Part shown: positions 26,561 to 34,818 of the stretch, piece after piece
How the letters are laid out: each line of letters begins with the position of its first letter
Position numbering within the stretch: position 1 is the first letter of the stretch
NCBI GenBank assembly: GCA_011772205.1
Contig: WVZY01000026.1
Span: forward strand, 1 to 64,000
From: Candidatus Latescibacterota bacterium
GTDB taxonomy: Bacteria; Krumholzibacteriota; Krumholzibacteriia; WVZY01
Direction: 5' to 3'
DNA length: 64,000 nt
The notes under the pieces: model-generated
What the model saw: only the letters and a program-made list of their open reading frames with translations
What the model was told of the DNA's origin: nothing
Database searches by the model: none
Position numbers and translations under genes: made by a program

Positions 26561-28714
26561 TTAGTCTTTGCGTTTCGCTGGAAACACCCCGTTCGGCTGG
26601 ATCAATACCGCCTGCGTCACTTTGCCTTTTTCCATGACAAACTTCACGCTGTATCCTTTGAAGGTCTTCAGCTTGAACTCCGTTCCCAGATAGGGTTCCA
26701 GCTCATAAGTGGGCTGTCCCGGAACCGTCATCGTCAACGTGTTGTCGCTGCGCAGGCTCACCTCGAGCGTGAGTCCCATCATATCGTAGTCACCCGCAAA
26801 CTGCTCGAGATAATCGGGCTCGTACATTTCCTCCGGAGGTTCGCGCTCGAACTCGATCGCATCAACCGTCTGTTCCAGGACCACGGACACGCGGTCGATG
26901 TCGCCGTTCAAATTGGTGAGGAAAGCGAGTTTCAACCCCTTCAGCGGCTCGGTCTTGGAGCGAAATACGTCGTAATGCCAGTGCTCGAGTTCAAATGTCA
27001 TGCCGTTGTACTCGGCCTCGAGTGCTTTGTGCTTTTTTTCGATTTTTATGGGGCCGTAGGCAGGGTGGCTGTAAACGCCAGCATAATCTTCCATCGGGTG
27101 CGATGTTTTCGTGTTTTTCTTTTGATTGATGTCCTCGAGCTCTTCGGCTTGATCCTCCGCTTGTTCGAGCTGAGACCACATCAATTTGTAGCGGCCGTTC
27201 CAATCGATCTCTTCGAGGCCAAGGAGTCGATCGAAGACATTCAATGCGATGACATAAGGGAATGGAGTCCCGTTCAAGTTGGTGAGCACGACAAGCCCAA
27301 TCTTGTCTTTGGGCATGAAGCCCACCTGTGCTGAGAATCCATCTATGTTTCCTCCATGGTGGATCATCTCGTGACCGCGATACGGCTGCACGAACCACCC
27401 TAGACCATACATCATATGCGGCATTTCGGGTTGCGTGAATAGCCTGGCGAGGAGACCTCCGTGCACGACAATGTGAGGGCGATGGAGCTCCTGTATCGTG
27501 AGCGGCGATACCACCTGTGTCTCATTCACCTTGCCTTCGTTGAGCTGAAATTTCACCCATTCTGCCATATCCGCCGCACTCGAATTGATCGAACCAGCGG
27601 GGCCCACGTTGTCGATATTGCGAAAGGGCATTTGCTTGATCTCTTTTTTCTTGCTCTCTTTATCTTTTTTTTCTTCGTAACCCAGAGCGAAGTCGGGCGT
27701 TCGCTCCATGTCTTTTACGGACAGATTGCTGTTGCGCATACGCAGGGGCTCGAAGATCCGTTCCGTCACGAGCTGTTCCCAACTGCTACCTGTTACCTGA
27801 CCGGCCAAATAACCTGCGGTCATAAACATGAGATTCTGGTATTGGAATTCGGTCCGGAAGTCCTCGTTGGGCGCTAGGTAGCGCAGGCGCTCGTATATTT
27901 CTTCACGTGAAAACGAGGATCCGTACCACATGAAATCATGACGGGGAAGACCCGAACGGTGGCATACGAGATCTCGAGGGGTCATCCGCTCGGTTGCAAA
28001 ATCATCGTCGAGCTCGAAGTTCGCCAGATAAGTCCGAACGGGTTTGTCCCATTCGATTGTTCCTTCCTCTACCAGCATTCCCAGGATCAATGTGGTGAAG
28101 GCTTTTGAAGATGAGCCGATTGCAAACTGTGTCTCTGCTGTCACAGGCAGTTCCTTTTCGATATCGCGATGGCCGTAGCCTTTGCACAGCATCACTTCAT
28201 TGTCTTTTACAATCGCAATACCCGCTCCCGGCACATTCCATTCTTTCATGCTCGATTGGACGAATTCATCGAAATCCTTGAGCGCTTCTTCCGGCGATAT
28301 CTTCTCCTCTTTCTCTACCGCTTCGCCGGTGCGTGTGAGTTCGAAGGGAAAGGTCTGACCGGCTTGCGTGAATTCACCTGCGATAGTCAAGCCTTCTTGT
28401 GAAAATATGCCGTCGAAAGTTGGATTTCCTGGAGGGCCTTCGATGGAAAAGATCACTTTGGACCCATCAAACGAGATGTCCTTGAGCGGCAAGTCTTCTG
28501 CGGCCTGCGGGGGGATATCGATCGAGCCGGTCCACATTCCATCCTCACCCTGCACGAAGTCGATAAGGACTTTGAGCTCCATCTGAGGAAGATTGATCGA
28601 GCCTTCCCAATGGCCGGCCAGCGTCGCCTCCAAAGCCAGTGTGGGCGCGTATATCGGACCGAATGCGATGCTCGCGAGAACGATTCCGATGATCAATAGC
28701 GTCAGACGTTTCAT
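26561..28714 (-). CDS. Serine beta-lactamase-fold hydrolase (class C-like) with DUF3471-type C-terminus
   Basis: The 717-residue secreted protein has a signal peptide (about 1-28), an N-terminal lipocalin-like beta domain (about 30-130), and a penicillin-binding-protein/beta-lactamase domain. In that domain SSSK at about residue 201 supplies the nucleophile, YQN is the second motif and HHGG in IHHGGNIDG replaces the KTG motif. This arrangement is typical of EstB-like esterases and D-aminopeptidase relatives, so an antibiotic-resistance role should not be assumed. The C-terminal 180 residues resemble DUF3471. The ATG at 28714 begins the signal peptide. The gene stands alone. Confidence 0.88.
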   Translation of the reverse strand: MKRLTLLIIGIVLASIAFGPIYAPTLALEATLAGHWEGSINLPQMELKVLIDFVQGEDGMWTGSIDIPPQAAEDLPLKDISFDGSKVIFSIEGPPGNPTFDGIFSQEGLTIAGEFTQAGQTFPFELTRTGEAVEKEEKISPEEALKDFDEFVQSSMKEWNVPGAGIAIVKDNEVMLCKGYGHRDIEKELPVTAETQFAIGSSSKAFTTLILGMLVEEGTIEWDKPVRTYLANFELDDDFATERMTPRDLVCHRSGLPRHDFMWYGSSFSREEIYERLRYLAPNEDFRTEFQYQNLMFMTAGYLAGQVTGSSWEQLVTERIFEPLRMRNSNLSVKDMERTPDFALGYEEKKDKESKKKEIKQMPFRNIDNVGPAGSINSSAADMAEWVKFQLNEGKVNETQVVSPLTIQELHRPHIVVHGGLLARLFTQPEMPHMMYGLGWFVQPYRGHEMIHHGGNIDGFSAQVGFMPKDKIGLVVLTNLNGTPFPYVIALNVFDRLLGLEEIDWNGRYKLMWSQLEQAEDQAEELEDINQKKNTKTSHPMEDYAGVYSHPAYGPIKIEKKHKALEAEYNGMTFELEHWHYDVFRSKTEPLKGLKLAFLTNLNGDIDRVSVVLEQTVDAIEFEREPPEEMYEPDYLEQFAGDYDMMGLTLEVSLRSDNTLTMTVPGQPTYELEPYLGTEFKLKTFKGYSVKFVMEKGKVTQAVLIQPNGVFPAKRKD

Positions 28715-28927
28715 TGCATACTCCTCTGCGGATGGAGGTAGGGACCTCTCTCCGGCTTCGCTTTGGGGATTTTGGATCTTACATCTGGGTGTTGGGATTT
28801 GATGGAGCTATCAAAGCTATACCATTTTTCTCGCCGGTTTGGAAGCGCTCACTGGTGAGGAGAGAGGGGGATCCGCAGAACGGTCACAATTCGCAACGGG
28901 GGTGGAAACTGATCTTTTTACAATAAA

Positions 28928-29254
28928 TTGTGCCATTGGGCTGCCCTTCCATGGCCGCACGCTTCCGAGCGCGGATACCGGAGGCCTGTGCTGATCATCC
29001 AGGCGGATGCTTTCAACCGCAGCAAGATTCGAGCGGTCATTGCAGTGGTCATCACCTCCAATATGCAGCTGTCAAAGGCTCCAGGAAATGTGTCCCTGAC
29101 TCGCCGGCGGAGCGGCTTGCCCAAATCATCGGTCGTAAACGTGTCGCAAATCGTAACACTGGACAAATCCTACTTAGCGGATCGCGTGGGTAAATTGACC
29201 CGGGGAGAACTTCGGGCCGTCGAGGAAGGGATCCGGCTCGTTCTTTCGTTATAG
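28928..29254 (+). pseudogene. MazF/PemK-like toxin missing its normal start and antitoxin
   Basis: The frame reads HWAALPWPHASERGYRRPVL followed by SGLPKSSVVNVSQIVTLDKS and VGKLTRGELRAVEEG, a clear match to MazF-type endoribonucleases. The family's first residues (MxRGEIWW) are absent: the frame opens after a TGA at 28910 with no ATG or GTG, only a TTG at 28928 without a ribosome-binding site. About six residues are missing or altered. There is no antitoxin gene upstream, only about 210 bases to the divergent hydrolase. It is best read as an orphan, possibly dead, toxin remnant. Confidence 0.65.
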
Positions 29255-29366
29255 TCTCTGAATAAGACTGGACGAGGTATCATCATCACGTACTTTTCAT
29301 GTGAGATTTCTACTCCTCAATACCGCTCAAGGCCTGTCCATGACATGATCGAGCCCGCGACTGAAT

Positions 29367-29399
29367 AAAAAAGGAGTGAGCCGCTCGAATCCTCACTTC
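29367..29399 (-). terminator. Intrinsic terminator of the phosphatase gene
   Basis: On the minus strand GAAGTGAG and CTCACTCC form a stem (7 of 8 pairs) followed by TTTTTT. The first arm overlaps the stop codon of the phosphatase gene. Confidence 0.7.
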
Positions 29400-30313
29400 T
29401 CAGTGAGCACCCGAATCGTATCACCCTTGATTTCGAGGACCTGCGGCTCACCGCCGTAATGGGCGGACATTCCCGCATCTATGCACCAAACTTTGCCGTG
29501 GCAATAAGAGGCGATGCCTTTCACATGATCGGTATGACCAACGATCATGCGCTTGGCGCCGAGTTCAATCAAGACCTCGGCAAGCATTTCGCAATCACTT
29601 TCATCCACATCCAATGAATAACGGCGGGTCCACACGGGACTATCCCTCTTCAGGATCCATTCCGGGCATGGGCCGTCCCCCGCCAGCCAGACCCTGACTT
29701 CCGCATTCAAACGTTCCAGCCCGTAATCCACGTGTTCGGGCAGCACTCCACCATGAACAAACACGTTCTGGCCGATGATGACAACGGTATTGCGCCGCGC
29801 CAGCACCTTTGCATAGATCCCACCGGGCCTGAACGCGGCCACACGCGCCCTCTGCCATTCCTCGTATCCGGCCAGCACGGAGTCGATCCCTGTAACCGTC
29901 ACGGCGTCTTGAAAATCCTCGAAGCCGCCCGGCGTAACGTAGCGCAGGTCGAGCGCCACATTCATCAGCTCGTGATTTCCATTGAGAGCGTGTACCGTGC
30001 CCCCGGGCCGGGCTGCCTCTTCGGCCAAACGGGCGAAGAGATCGAGAACGGCCTGTTCGTCATCGCCGCGGTCCAGTTGGTCGCCGGTCTGCACCAGCAC
30101 CAGTTTGCCGCCGATCCACTGATCTTCGTCATTGATAGCGCCGGCAAGCCTTAGGGCCCGCCGGGTCGCCTCGAGATCACCGTGCAGATCGCCGATCGCT
30201 ACGATTCGGGGCGCCGGTGGGAAACGCAGCGGTATCTCATCCCCGGCCGGAGCCGCACCGATCAGTCCTCCGAAGCAGGCAAGAAGAAGGAAAATCCAGA
30301 GGAATCGCCGCAT
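29393..30313 (-). CDS. Shewanella-like metallophosphatase (calcineurin fold), exported
   Basis: The 306-residue protein starts at 30313 behind GAGGTG and has a signal peptide (RRFLWIFLLLACFGGLIGAA). All metal-binding motifs of the PPP phosphatases are present in order: GDLHGD, GDQLDRG, GNHE, a histidine in VHGGVLPEH, and GHTDHVKG. The GNHE spacing and the HGGVLPEH region point to the Shewanella-like (SLP) subgroup, which acts on phosphotyrosine or other phosphoesters. An exported location means its target is outside the cytoplasm. It ends in a good terminator and is divergent from the methyltransferase pair. Confidence 0.85.
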   Translation of the reverse strand: MRRFLWIFLLLACFGGLIGAAPAGDEIPLRFPPAPRIVAIGDLHGDLEATRRALRLAGAINDEDQWIGGKLVLVQTGDQLDRGDDEQAVLDLFARLAEEAARPGGTVHALNGNHELMNVALDLRYVTPGGFEDFQDAVTVTGIDSVLAGYEEWQRARVAAFRPGGIYAKVLARRNTVVIIGQNVFVHGGVLPEHVDYGLERLNAEVRVWLAGDGPCPEWILKRDSPVWTRRYSLDVDESDCEMLAEVLIELGAKRMIVGHTDHVKGIASYCHGKVWCIDAGMSAHYGGEPQVLEIKGDTIRVLTEK

Positions 30314-30493
30314 GGTGCACCTCGTTTCAACTATGCTAGGGTCCTCCGCAGGTACAAAACACTTGTATTGCTCTGGGCAGCTGGTCAAAATCATAACTGA
30401 CTGGCGAACCCAAGCGCTATACATTTACATAATAATCAATCAGAAATCCGTTCCCATACACATATGAGTCCTTTCGACAAAGGAGTAGAACCC

Positions 30494-31138
30494 ATGCAAA
30501 AAGTATCTCTCATTGTAGTCTTTCTCCTCTTGGTTTTTGGCCTCCTCGATCCTTCCTACGCGTTCCCGGCCCAGCAGAAAGAAACGGAGGAGAGCGATCC
30601 GGATGCCTGGGAAGAACGCTGGAACAGCCGTCAGCCAGCAGACAAAGTAATGGACGCGATTGGGATCGAGCCGGGTATGATGATCGGTGAGATCGGCGCC
30701 GGACGGGGCCGTTATGTGGTGCAGGTTGCCGAAAGGATTGGGCCGAAGGGCAGAGTATACGCCAACGATATCAATTCAACCAAGCTGGAGTATCTCAGAT
30801 TCCGATGCGAGCGCGACAGCATCACCAACGTGGAAACGATTCTTGGAACGGTGACAGATCCCCGGCTGCCGGAAGGAAAGCTGGATTTCGTGTACTTCAT
30901 CAACACCTATCACCACATTGAAAAACCGGTGGAACTGCTGGAAAACACGGTCCCGGCCCTGAAGTCCGACGGCCAGCTGGTCATCATCGAGCATGCCCCG
31001 GAGAAGATGTCATCGCCGGGACACAGCACGCCGGAAGAGACCGTGATTGAACAAGCAACGGAAGCCGGCTTTGAGCTGGTCAGGATGGAGAGATTTCTCG
31101 AGTTCGATAACATCTACATCTTTCGCGTGAAAGAATGA
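30494..31138 (+). CDS. Exported class I SAM-dependent methyltransferase
   Basis: The 214-residue product starts at 30494 behind AAAGGAG and opens with a convincing signal peptide (VSLIVVFLLLVFGLL...YAFPA). The rest is a class I methyltransferase: motif I IGEIGAGRG at about 64-72, an acidic ND after the second strand, and a NTYHHIEKP motif near motif IV. The best-known relatives of this short type are also annotated as secreted. SAM is not known to be plentiful outside the cytoplasm, so the location is puzzling. The next gene, 40 bases downstream, is another methyltransferase with a lipoprotein signal. Confidence 0.85.
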   Translation: MQKVSLIVVFLLLVFGLLDPSYAFPAQQKETEESDPDAWEERWNSRQPADKVMDAIGIEPGMMIGEIGAGRGRYVVQVAERIGPKGRVYANDINSTKLEYLRFRCERDSITNVETILGTVTDPRLPEGKLDFVYFINTYHHIEKPVELLENTVPALKSDGQLVIIEHAPEKMSSPGHSTPEETVIEQATEAGFELVRMERFLEFDNIYIFRVKE

Positions 31139-31178
31139 ACTTATGCGCCGTATCTGCCAAAGGAGGGGGCGTTTCATC

Positions 31179-31970
31179 ATGCGCGTTGTTTATTTGGTTA
31201 CAATTGCAGCATGTGTTTCCGTGTTGGTTGGTTGTCTGCGTGAGGGGCCGGTGGAAGAGGAGGAGCCTCAGCCGTTGAAACCGCTGCTGGCCGTTATCCA
31301 GGACGCGGTCGCCAAGACAGATTCCGCATATGAACAGTTTTATGAAAGAGAATACCGTCCGGAGGAACCGCTGCGTTGGACGAAGATCGCGGGGTGGATG
31401 GTCGAGGATGCGATTGAGCGCCAGTACCCAAAGGCGAAACCGCTTGCCAAGATTTTGGATCTGGGGTGCGGCTTCGGGACGCTTCTGGCTTTTGCAACGA
31501 CGATTTACGGCGTTGAAGGAGTCTGCGTGGATGTTGTTCCCTATATCGAGGGAAAGGATAATCTTCGAGAGCTGTACCATCTGTCATTCGTCGAAGGAAG
31601 CATCGAGCGGGATCCTCTGCCGGGTCCGGAAAAGTTTGGTGTGATCATTTTTACGGAGGTTCTGGAACATCTCAACTTCAAGCCGGTGCCGACATTGCTA
31701 AAAATCTGGAATTCGCTGGAGGAGGGAGGAACGCTTTTTCTCTCCACGCCCGATTCAGACGCCGGTTGGGGACGAAATTACAAGCACTATCAGAGACTCT
31801 CCGATATCCCCGCTGTCAATCCTGAGGCGGAGTGGCTCGACGATCACATCTGGCATTATAACAAGAGGGAATTAATCGGTGTCTTGACCGACGCAGGATT
31901 CAAAATCAAGCGTATCGATCATTCTTATAGTCCCGGGGGCGGGCATTTCAATGTGTGGGCGGTCAAGTAA
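31179..31970 (+). CDS. Lipoprotein-type SAM-dependent methyltransferase
   Basis: The 263-residue product starts at 31179, with AGGAGG upstream, and carries a lipoprotein signal ending VLVGC, with Cys19 as the modified residue. A methyltransferase domain follows: ILDLGCGFGTL at about 92-102, a CVDVVP second strand, and FTEVLEHLNF as motif IV. It lacks the extra domains of known cell-surface enzymes. Directly downstream of the exported methyltransferase, it probably shares its transcript. The acceptor is unknown. If the signal peptide is used, the enzyme would sit on the periplasmic side of a membrane. Confidence 0.82.
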   Translation: MRVVYLVTIAACVSVLVGCLREGPVEEEEPQPLKPLLAVIQDAVAKTDSAYEQFYEREYRPEEPLRWTKIAGWMVEDAIERQYPKAKPLAKILDLGCGFGTLLAFATTIYGVEGVCVDVVPYIEGKDNLRELYHLSFVEGSIERDPLPGPEKFGVIIFTEVLEHLNFKPVPTLLKIWNSLEEGGTLFLSTPDSDAGWGRNYKHYQRLSDIPAVNPEAEWLDDHIWHYNKRELIGVLTDAGFKIKRIDHSYSPGGGHFNVWAVK

Positions 31971-31972
31971 AT

Positions 31973-32004
31973 GCGGTGCTGGAGGTCAATCTACCGAGCA
32001 CCGC
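31973..32004. terminator. Hairpin between convergent genes
   Basis: GCGGTGCT and AGCACCGC pair perfectly around a 16-base loop, three bases after the methyltransferase stop codon and just before the 3' end of the convergent protease gene. There is no T-run. Confidence 0.5.
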
Positions 32005-32049
32005 CTGAATGCTTGAATCCACAACATTGCGTCATGCGGTCATTTGTTT

Positions 32050-34503
32050 CTATCGGATCAAAACCATCTTCCTCGTCTGCTGTTCGCCGTCCTGCCTGAG
32101 CACACAGAAATACAATCCAGATGCGACGTTGTGCCCTTTCTCATCAGTGCCGTTCCAGAGGACGCTGTGCGGGCCTTTTTTATACGATCTGTCCCTGATG
32201 ACTTTAACGAGCTCACCTTTCACGTTGTAAATCTTTATGCTGGCCCTCCCATCCTTCGGCAGGTAAAAGGGGATCCAGGTAATTGGATTGAACGGATTTG
32301 GATAATTCTGATCGAGCAAGAGCTTCGGAGCCGTCCGGCCGTCCGCCAGGTCTTCGACTGCGGATGCAATGTTCACGGCTCCCAGGATCCTGAGCTTTCC
32401 GTGTCCCCAGGTATCGTTGTAAACGGTGCCCGTGAAAGCGTCCGTTGCGCCGTGCGAGGTCAGCAGATATTCCACCTGACCCATCGTCGCCATGGGAAAT
32501 GCTTGTTGCACGATGGCCGCAGCCGCAGCAACGTGCGGCCCTGCGGCGCTGGTTCCGCTGAACTGTCTGTAGCTGCCGAGCGGGTAACCTGCATAGTCGG
32601 TATGGGAGCGCGTCGTGTAGACGTCGTAATTACCCGGCGAGCAGATGTCGAGGAGATGCCAACCGTCGATGCGTTCACCACGACCGCTGAACTTGCTGAT
32701 CTCACCGATATCTATGGAACCTCCACCCACCCCATTGTAACTTTCGAATCCGCGGGTGGAATAGGAGCCGTTGACGAAACAACTGTCGGAGGTTGCAGGG
32801 AAGGTTACGTTCTTGGTGTCGGAGACATAATTGGTGAATTCCGCCCCACCGGCCCATGAGGACAGGTGATCGGCTATATTGCTGACGAACTCGATTACCG
32901 CATCGGAGTTATTGACCACTTTGAGTTGCCATGTTCCCAGAACGTTTGGGTTTGTATTTCTATCGATGTATAAATCGAACTTGTGAGTACCTCTCGAGCT
33001 GGAGCCATATTCGTACCAGAGATAGTAGTTGTCCACATACCAGACTCCGCCGTCGAGCGTGACTTCGGATCCTAAAGGAGTCTTCAGGCGAAAGATCAAA
33101 TCGGACAGATTCGTTCTCCACAGAGTCGAGCCATAGATACGGAGAATAGGACTCCCGTAAACAGGAACATAGATGCCCAGCGTGAGGGAATCCCGGGCGG
33201 ATAAAACGGCGAGCGCGTGCTTGTCCCCGCGCCCGAGGTTGCCCGAAGGAGTGATCTGAATGATCGTGGAGTTCTCGATGGTAATCAGCTCTTCGTCGAG
33301 CGAAGAACCGTCCAGGAATTCATATATGAATCCGCCGAACTCGTACAGCATCGCGTCAGCACCTCTCGCTCTCGCCCAAGGTATGAGATAGGAGATGGGA
33401 ACGCCGGAGAAGAAATATCCGGCAAGGATCTCGGCATCCGGAGCAATACCTGTAAATATGTGGCGCCCCGTCGTTCCGCCGGCGAGAATGCCGCTCACCG
33501 CCGTGCCGTGCCCGTTGTTGTCATCGTCGGAATAAATGAGATCATCGCCTCGCACGCGCTCCACGTTATCGGCGTTCATCGTCGCGTATATTTTCGGCGT
33601 TCCGAGGGCAACGAGCTTTTCACCGACATCGAGTGCGCCGTTATCGTTATCGTCGAGTGCTATGAACAAGGGTTCGCCAAACGTCGGATCGCTCTCCGTG
33701 TATCCCGCAGATGGCCCGAAGTCGCGCTGGGCATTGCCGTTCTGGTCATTGTACAGCCAGTCCCAGTAGGTTTGATAGATGTTGTCATCATTGCCTCTGG
33801 CGTCGCCGCTCCATACTTGCGCAACATCGTAGATCCACCCATCTAAAAAGCGGAGTATCTCTCCCGATGTATATTGTCCGTTTCTGTCCAGGTCAACCGC
33901 GTCGTTGCCCGCATTGAAAATGCCGTTTTGGTTGAGATCGAGCCAGTCGAACGTATCCCCGTTTGCATAAAAGAAAGAGGGATGGAAGACATCGATCCCG
34001 GTATCGAAATCGGCGACCCGCATTCCCTTACCGGTCAAGGGGTAGCCAAGTGGATCTTGATAGCTCCAGGCCGAGTCGGCCTCGATTTCGTGCGCGCTGA
34101 TGTCCAAGGTCGGATAAATGGCCGGTCTCCAGTTTGCTTCCATGCGGAGGACATCCGCCCTGCCGCTTACCTCATCGATCAACAACCAGGGGATGCGGAG
34201 CGGATAGATAGCCCTCGTTCTCGCAACCTGCCCATCGATATAATAGAAAGACACGCCCAGCCGTTCGTACTCTGCAATCTCGGCACCGGATAGAACATGG
34301 TTGAATTTCATCGTCACAACGACTTTTTCGGCTTCTACCACGCCGAGTATCTCTTCGGCCAGCCGTTCCGTCGCCGGAGGTTTTTCCTTTAGCTTCCGCA
34401 GGAATCTCAGCGAGGAGTTGAATTTTTCTTCTCCGGCCATCACTGAATTCGAAATAAGTAACAGGATGAAAAAACCCAGGATATGCACTCGAGATTGCTT
34501 CAT
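32050..34503 (-). CDS. Secreted subtilisin-like (S8) serine protease with C-terminal sorting domain
   Basis: The 817-residue protein starts at 34503 behind AAAGGA and has a signal peptide (ILGFFILLLISNSVMAG). A propeptide region (about 30-130) is followed by the S8 catalytic domain: Asp in DFDTGIDVFH (about 165), His in NNGHGTAVSGILAG, and Ser in FSGTSAAGPHVAA. Two Asp/Asn-rich loops (DLNQNGIFNAGNDAVDLD, DDNDNGALDVGE) look like calcium sites and interrupt the domain. The last 85 residues are the FlgD-like sorting domain (NYPNPFNP, GLYFCVL, RKMVLIR). It is probably exposed at the surface and degrades proteins or processes other exported ones. Confidence 0.92.
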   Translation of the reverse strand: MKQSRVHILGFFILLLISNSVMAGEEKFNSSLRFLRKLKEKPPATERLAEEILGVVEAEKVVVTMKFNHVLSGAEIAEYERLGVSFYYIDGQVARTRAIYPLRIPWLLIDEVSGRADVLRMEANWRPAIYPTLDISAHEIEADSAWSYQDPLGYPLTGKGMRVADFDTGIDVFHPSFFYANGDTFDWLDLNQNGIFNAGNDAVDLDRNGQYTSGEILRFLDGWIYDVAQVWSGDARGNDDNIYQTYWDWLYNDQNGNAQRDFGPSAGYTESDPTFGEPLFIALDDNDNGALDVGEKLVALGTPKIYATMNADNVERVRGDDLIYSDDDNNGHGTAVSGILAGGTTGRHIFTGIAPDAEILAGYFFSGVPISYLIPWARARGADAMLYEFGGFIYEFLDGSSLDEELITIENSTIIQITPSGNLGRGDKHALAVLSARDSLTLGIYVPVYGSPILRIYGSTLWRTNLSDLIFRLKTPLGSEVTLDGGVWYVDNYYLWYEYGSSSRGTHKFDLYIDRNTNPNVLGTWQLKVVNNSDAVIEFVSNIADHLSSWAGGAEFTNYVSDTKNVTFPATSDSCFVNGSYSTRGFESYNGVGGGSIDIGEISKFSGRGERIDGWHLLDICSPGNYDVYTTRSHTDYAGYPLGSYRQFSGTSAAGPHVAAAAAIVQQAFPMATMGQVEYLLTSHGATDAFTGTVYNDTWGHGKLRILGAVNIASAVEDLADGRTAPKLLLDQNYPNPFNPITWIPFYLPKDGRASIKIYNVKGELVKVIRDRSYKKGPHSVLWNGTDEKGHNVASGLYFCVLRQDGEQQTRKMVLIR

Positions 34504-34818
34504 GACGTGATCCTTTCGAGCATTGAGATGGTGCGCTGGCGCATTGAGAGGCTGTAAACGGTCATATGGAGAAAAGCAGAGCTGCAAAACTCCGGGTGGG
34601 GTGTTTTAGGGTCTTTGTTATTTATAATAATAATATAATTTTAGTTGAATAGTCAATGGGGAAAAAGAATAGGTTCATTACGTCAGTTGCTGTCATGCCA
34701 GCAGTTAAATTTCTATGGCTCCTGCCTGATCAAGTTATTATATTCCTTTTGATTTTAAATCCTCCTTTTTTGGCTGAATCTCTGGCCGCGTTAATCCGTA
34801 CATTATTTGGGTGACCCA
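34504..34818. other. AT-rich region between divergent protease and kinase genes
   Basis: This 315-base region holds a very AT-rich core at about 34615-34650 and should carry promoters for both genes. No reading frame here has a ribosome-binding site. Confidence 0.45.
34627..34656 (-). promoter_or_regulatory. Predicted promoter of the subtilase gene
   Basis: On the minus strand TTGACT (complement of 34651-34656) is followed after 17-18 bases by TTATTA/TATTAT in an AT-rich context, pointing to the protease gene about 120 bases away. Confidence 0.4.

Noticed and set aside
26561-28714. Antibiotic-resistance beta-lactamase
   Set aside because: The HHGG motif, the accessory domains and the family context point to an esterase/peptidase-type relative; resistance is not supported.
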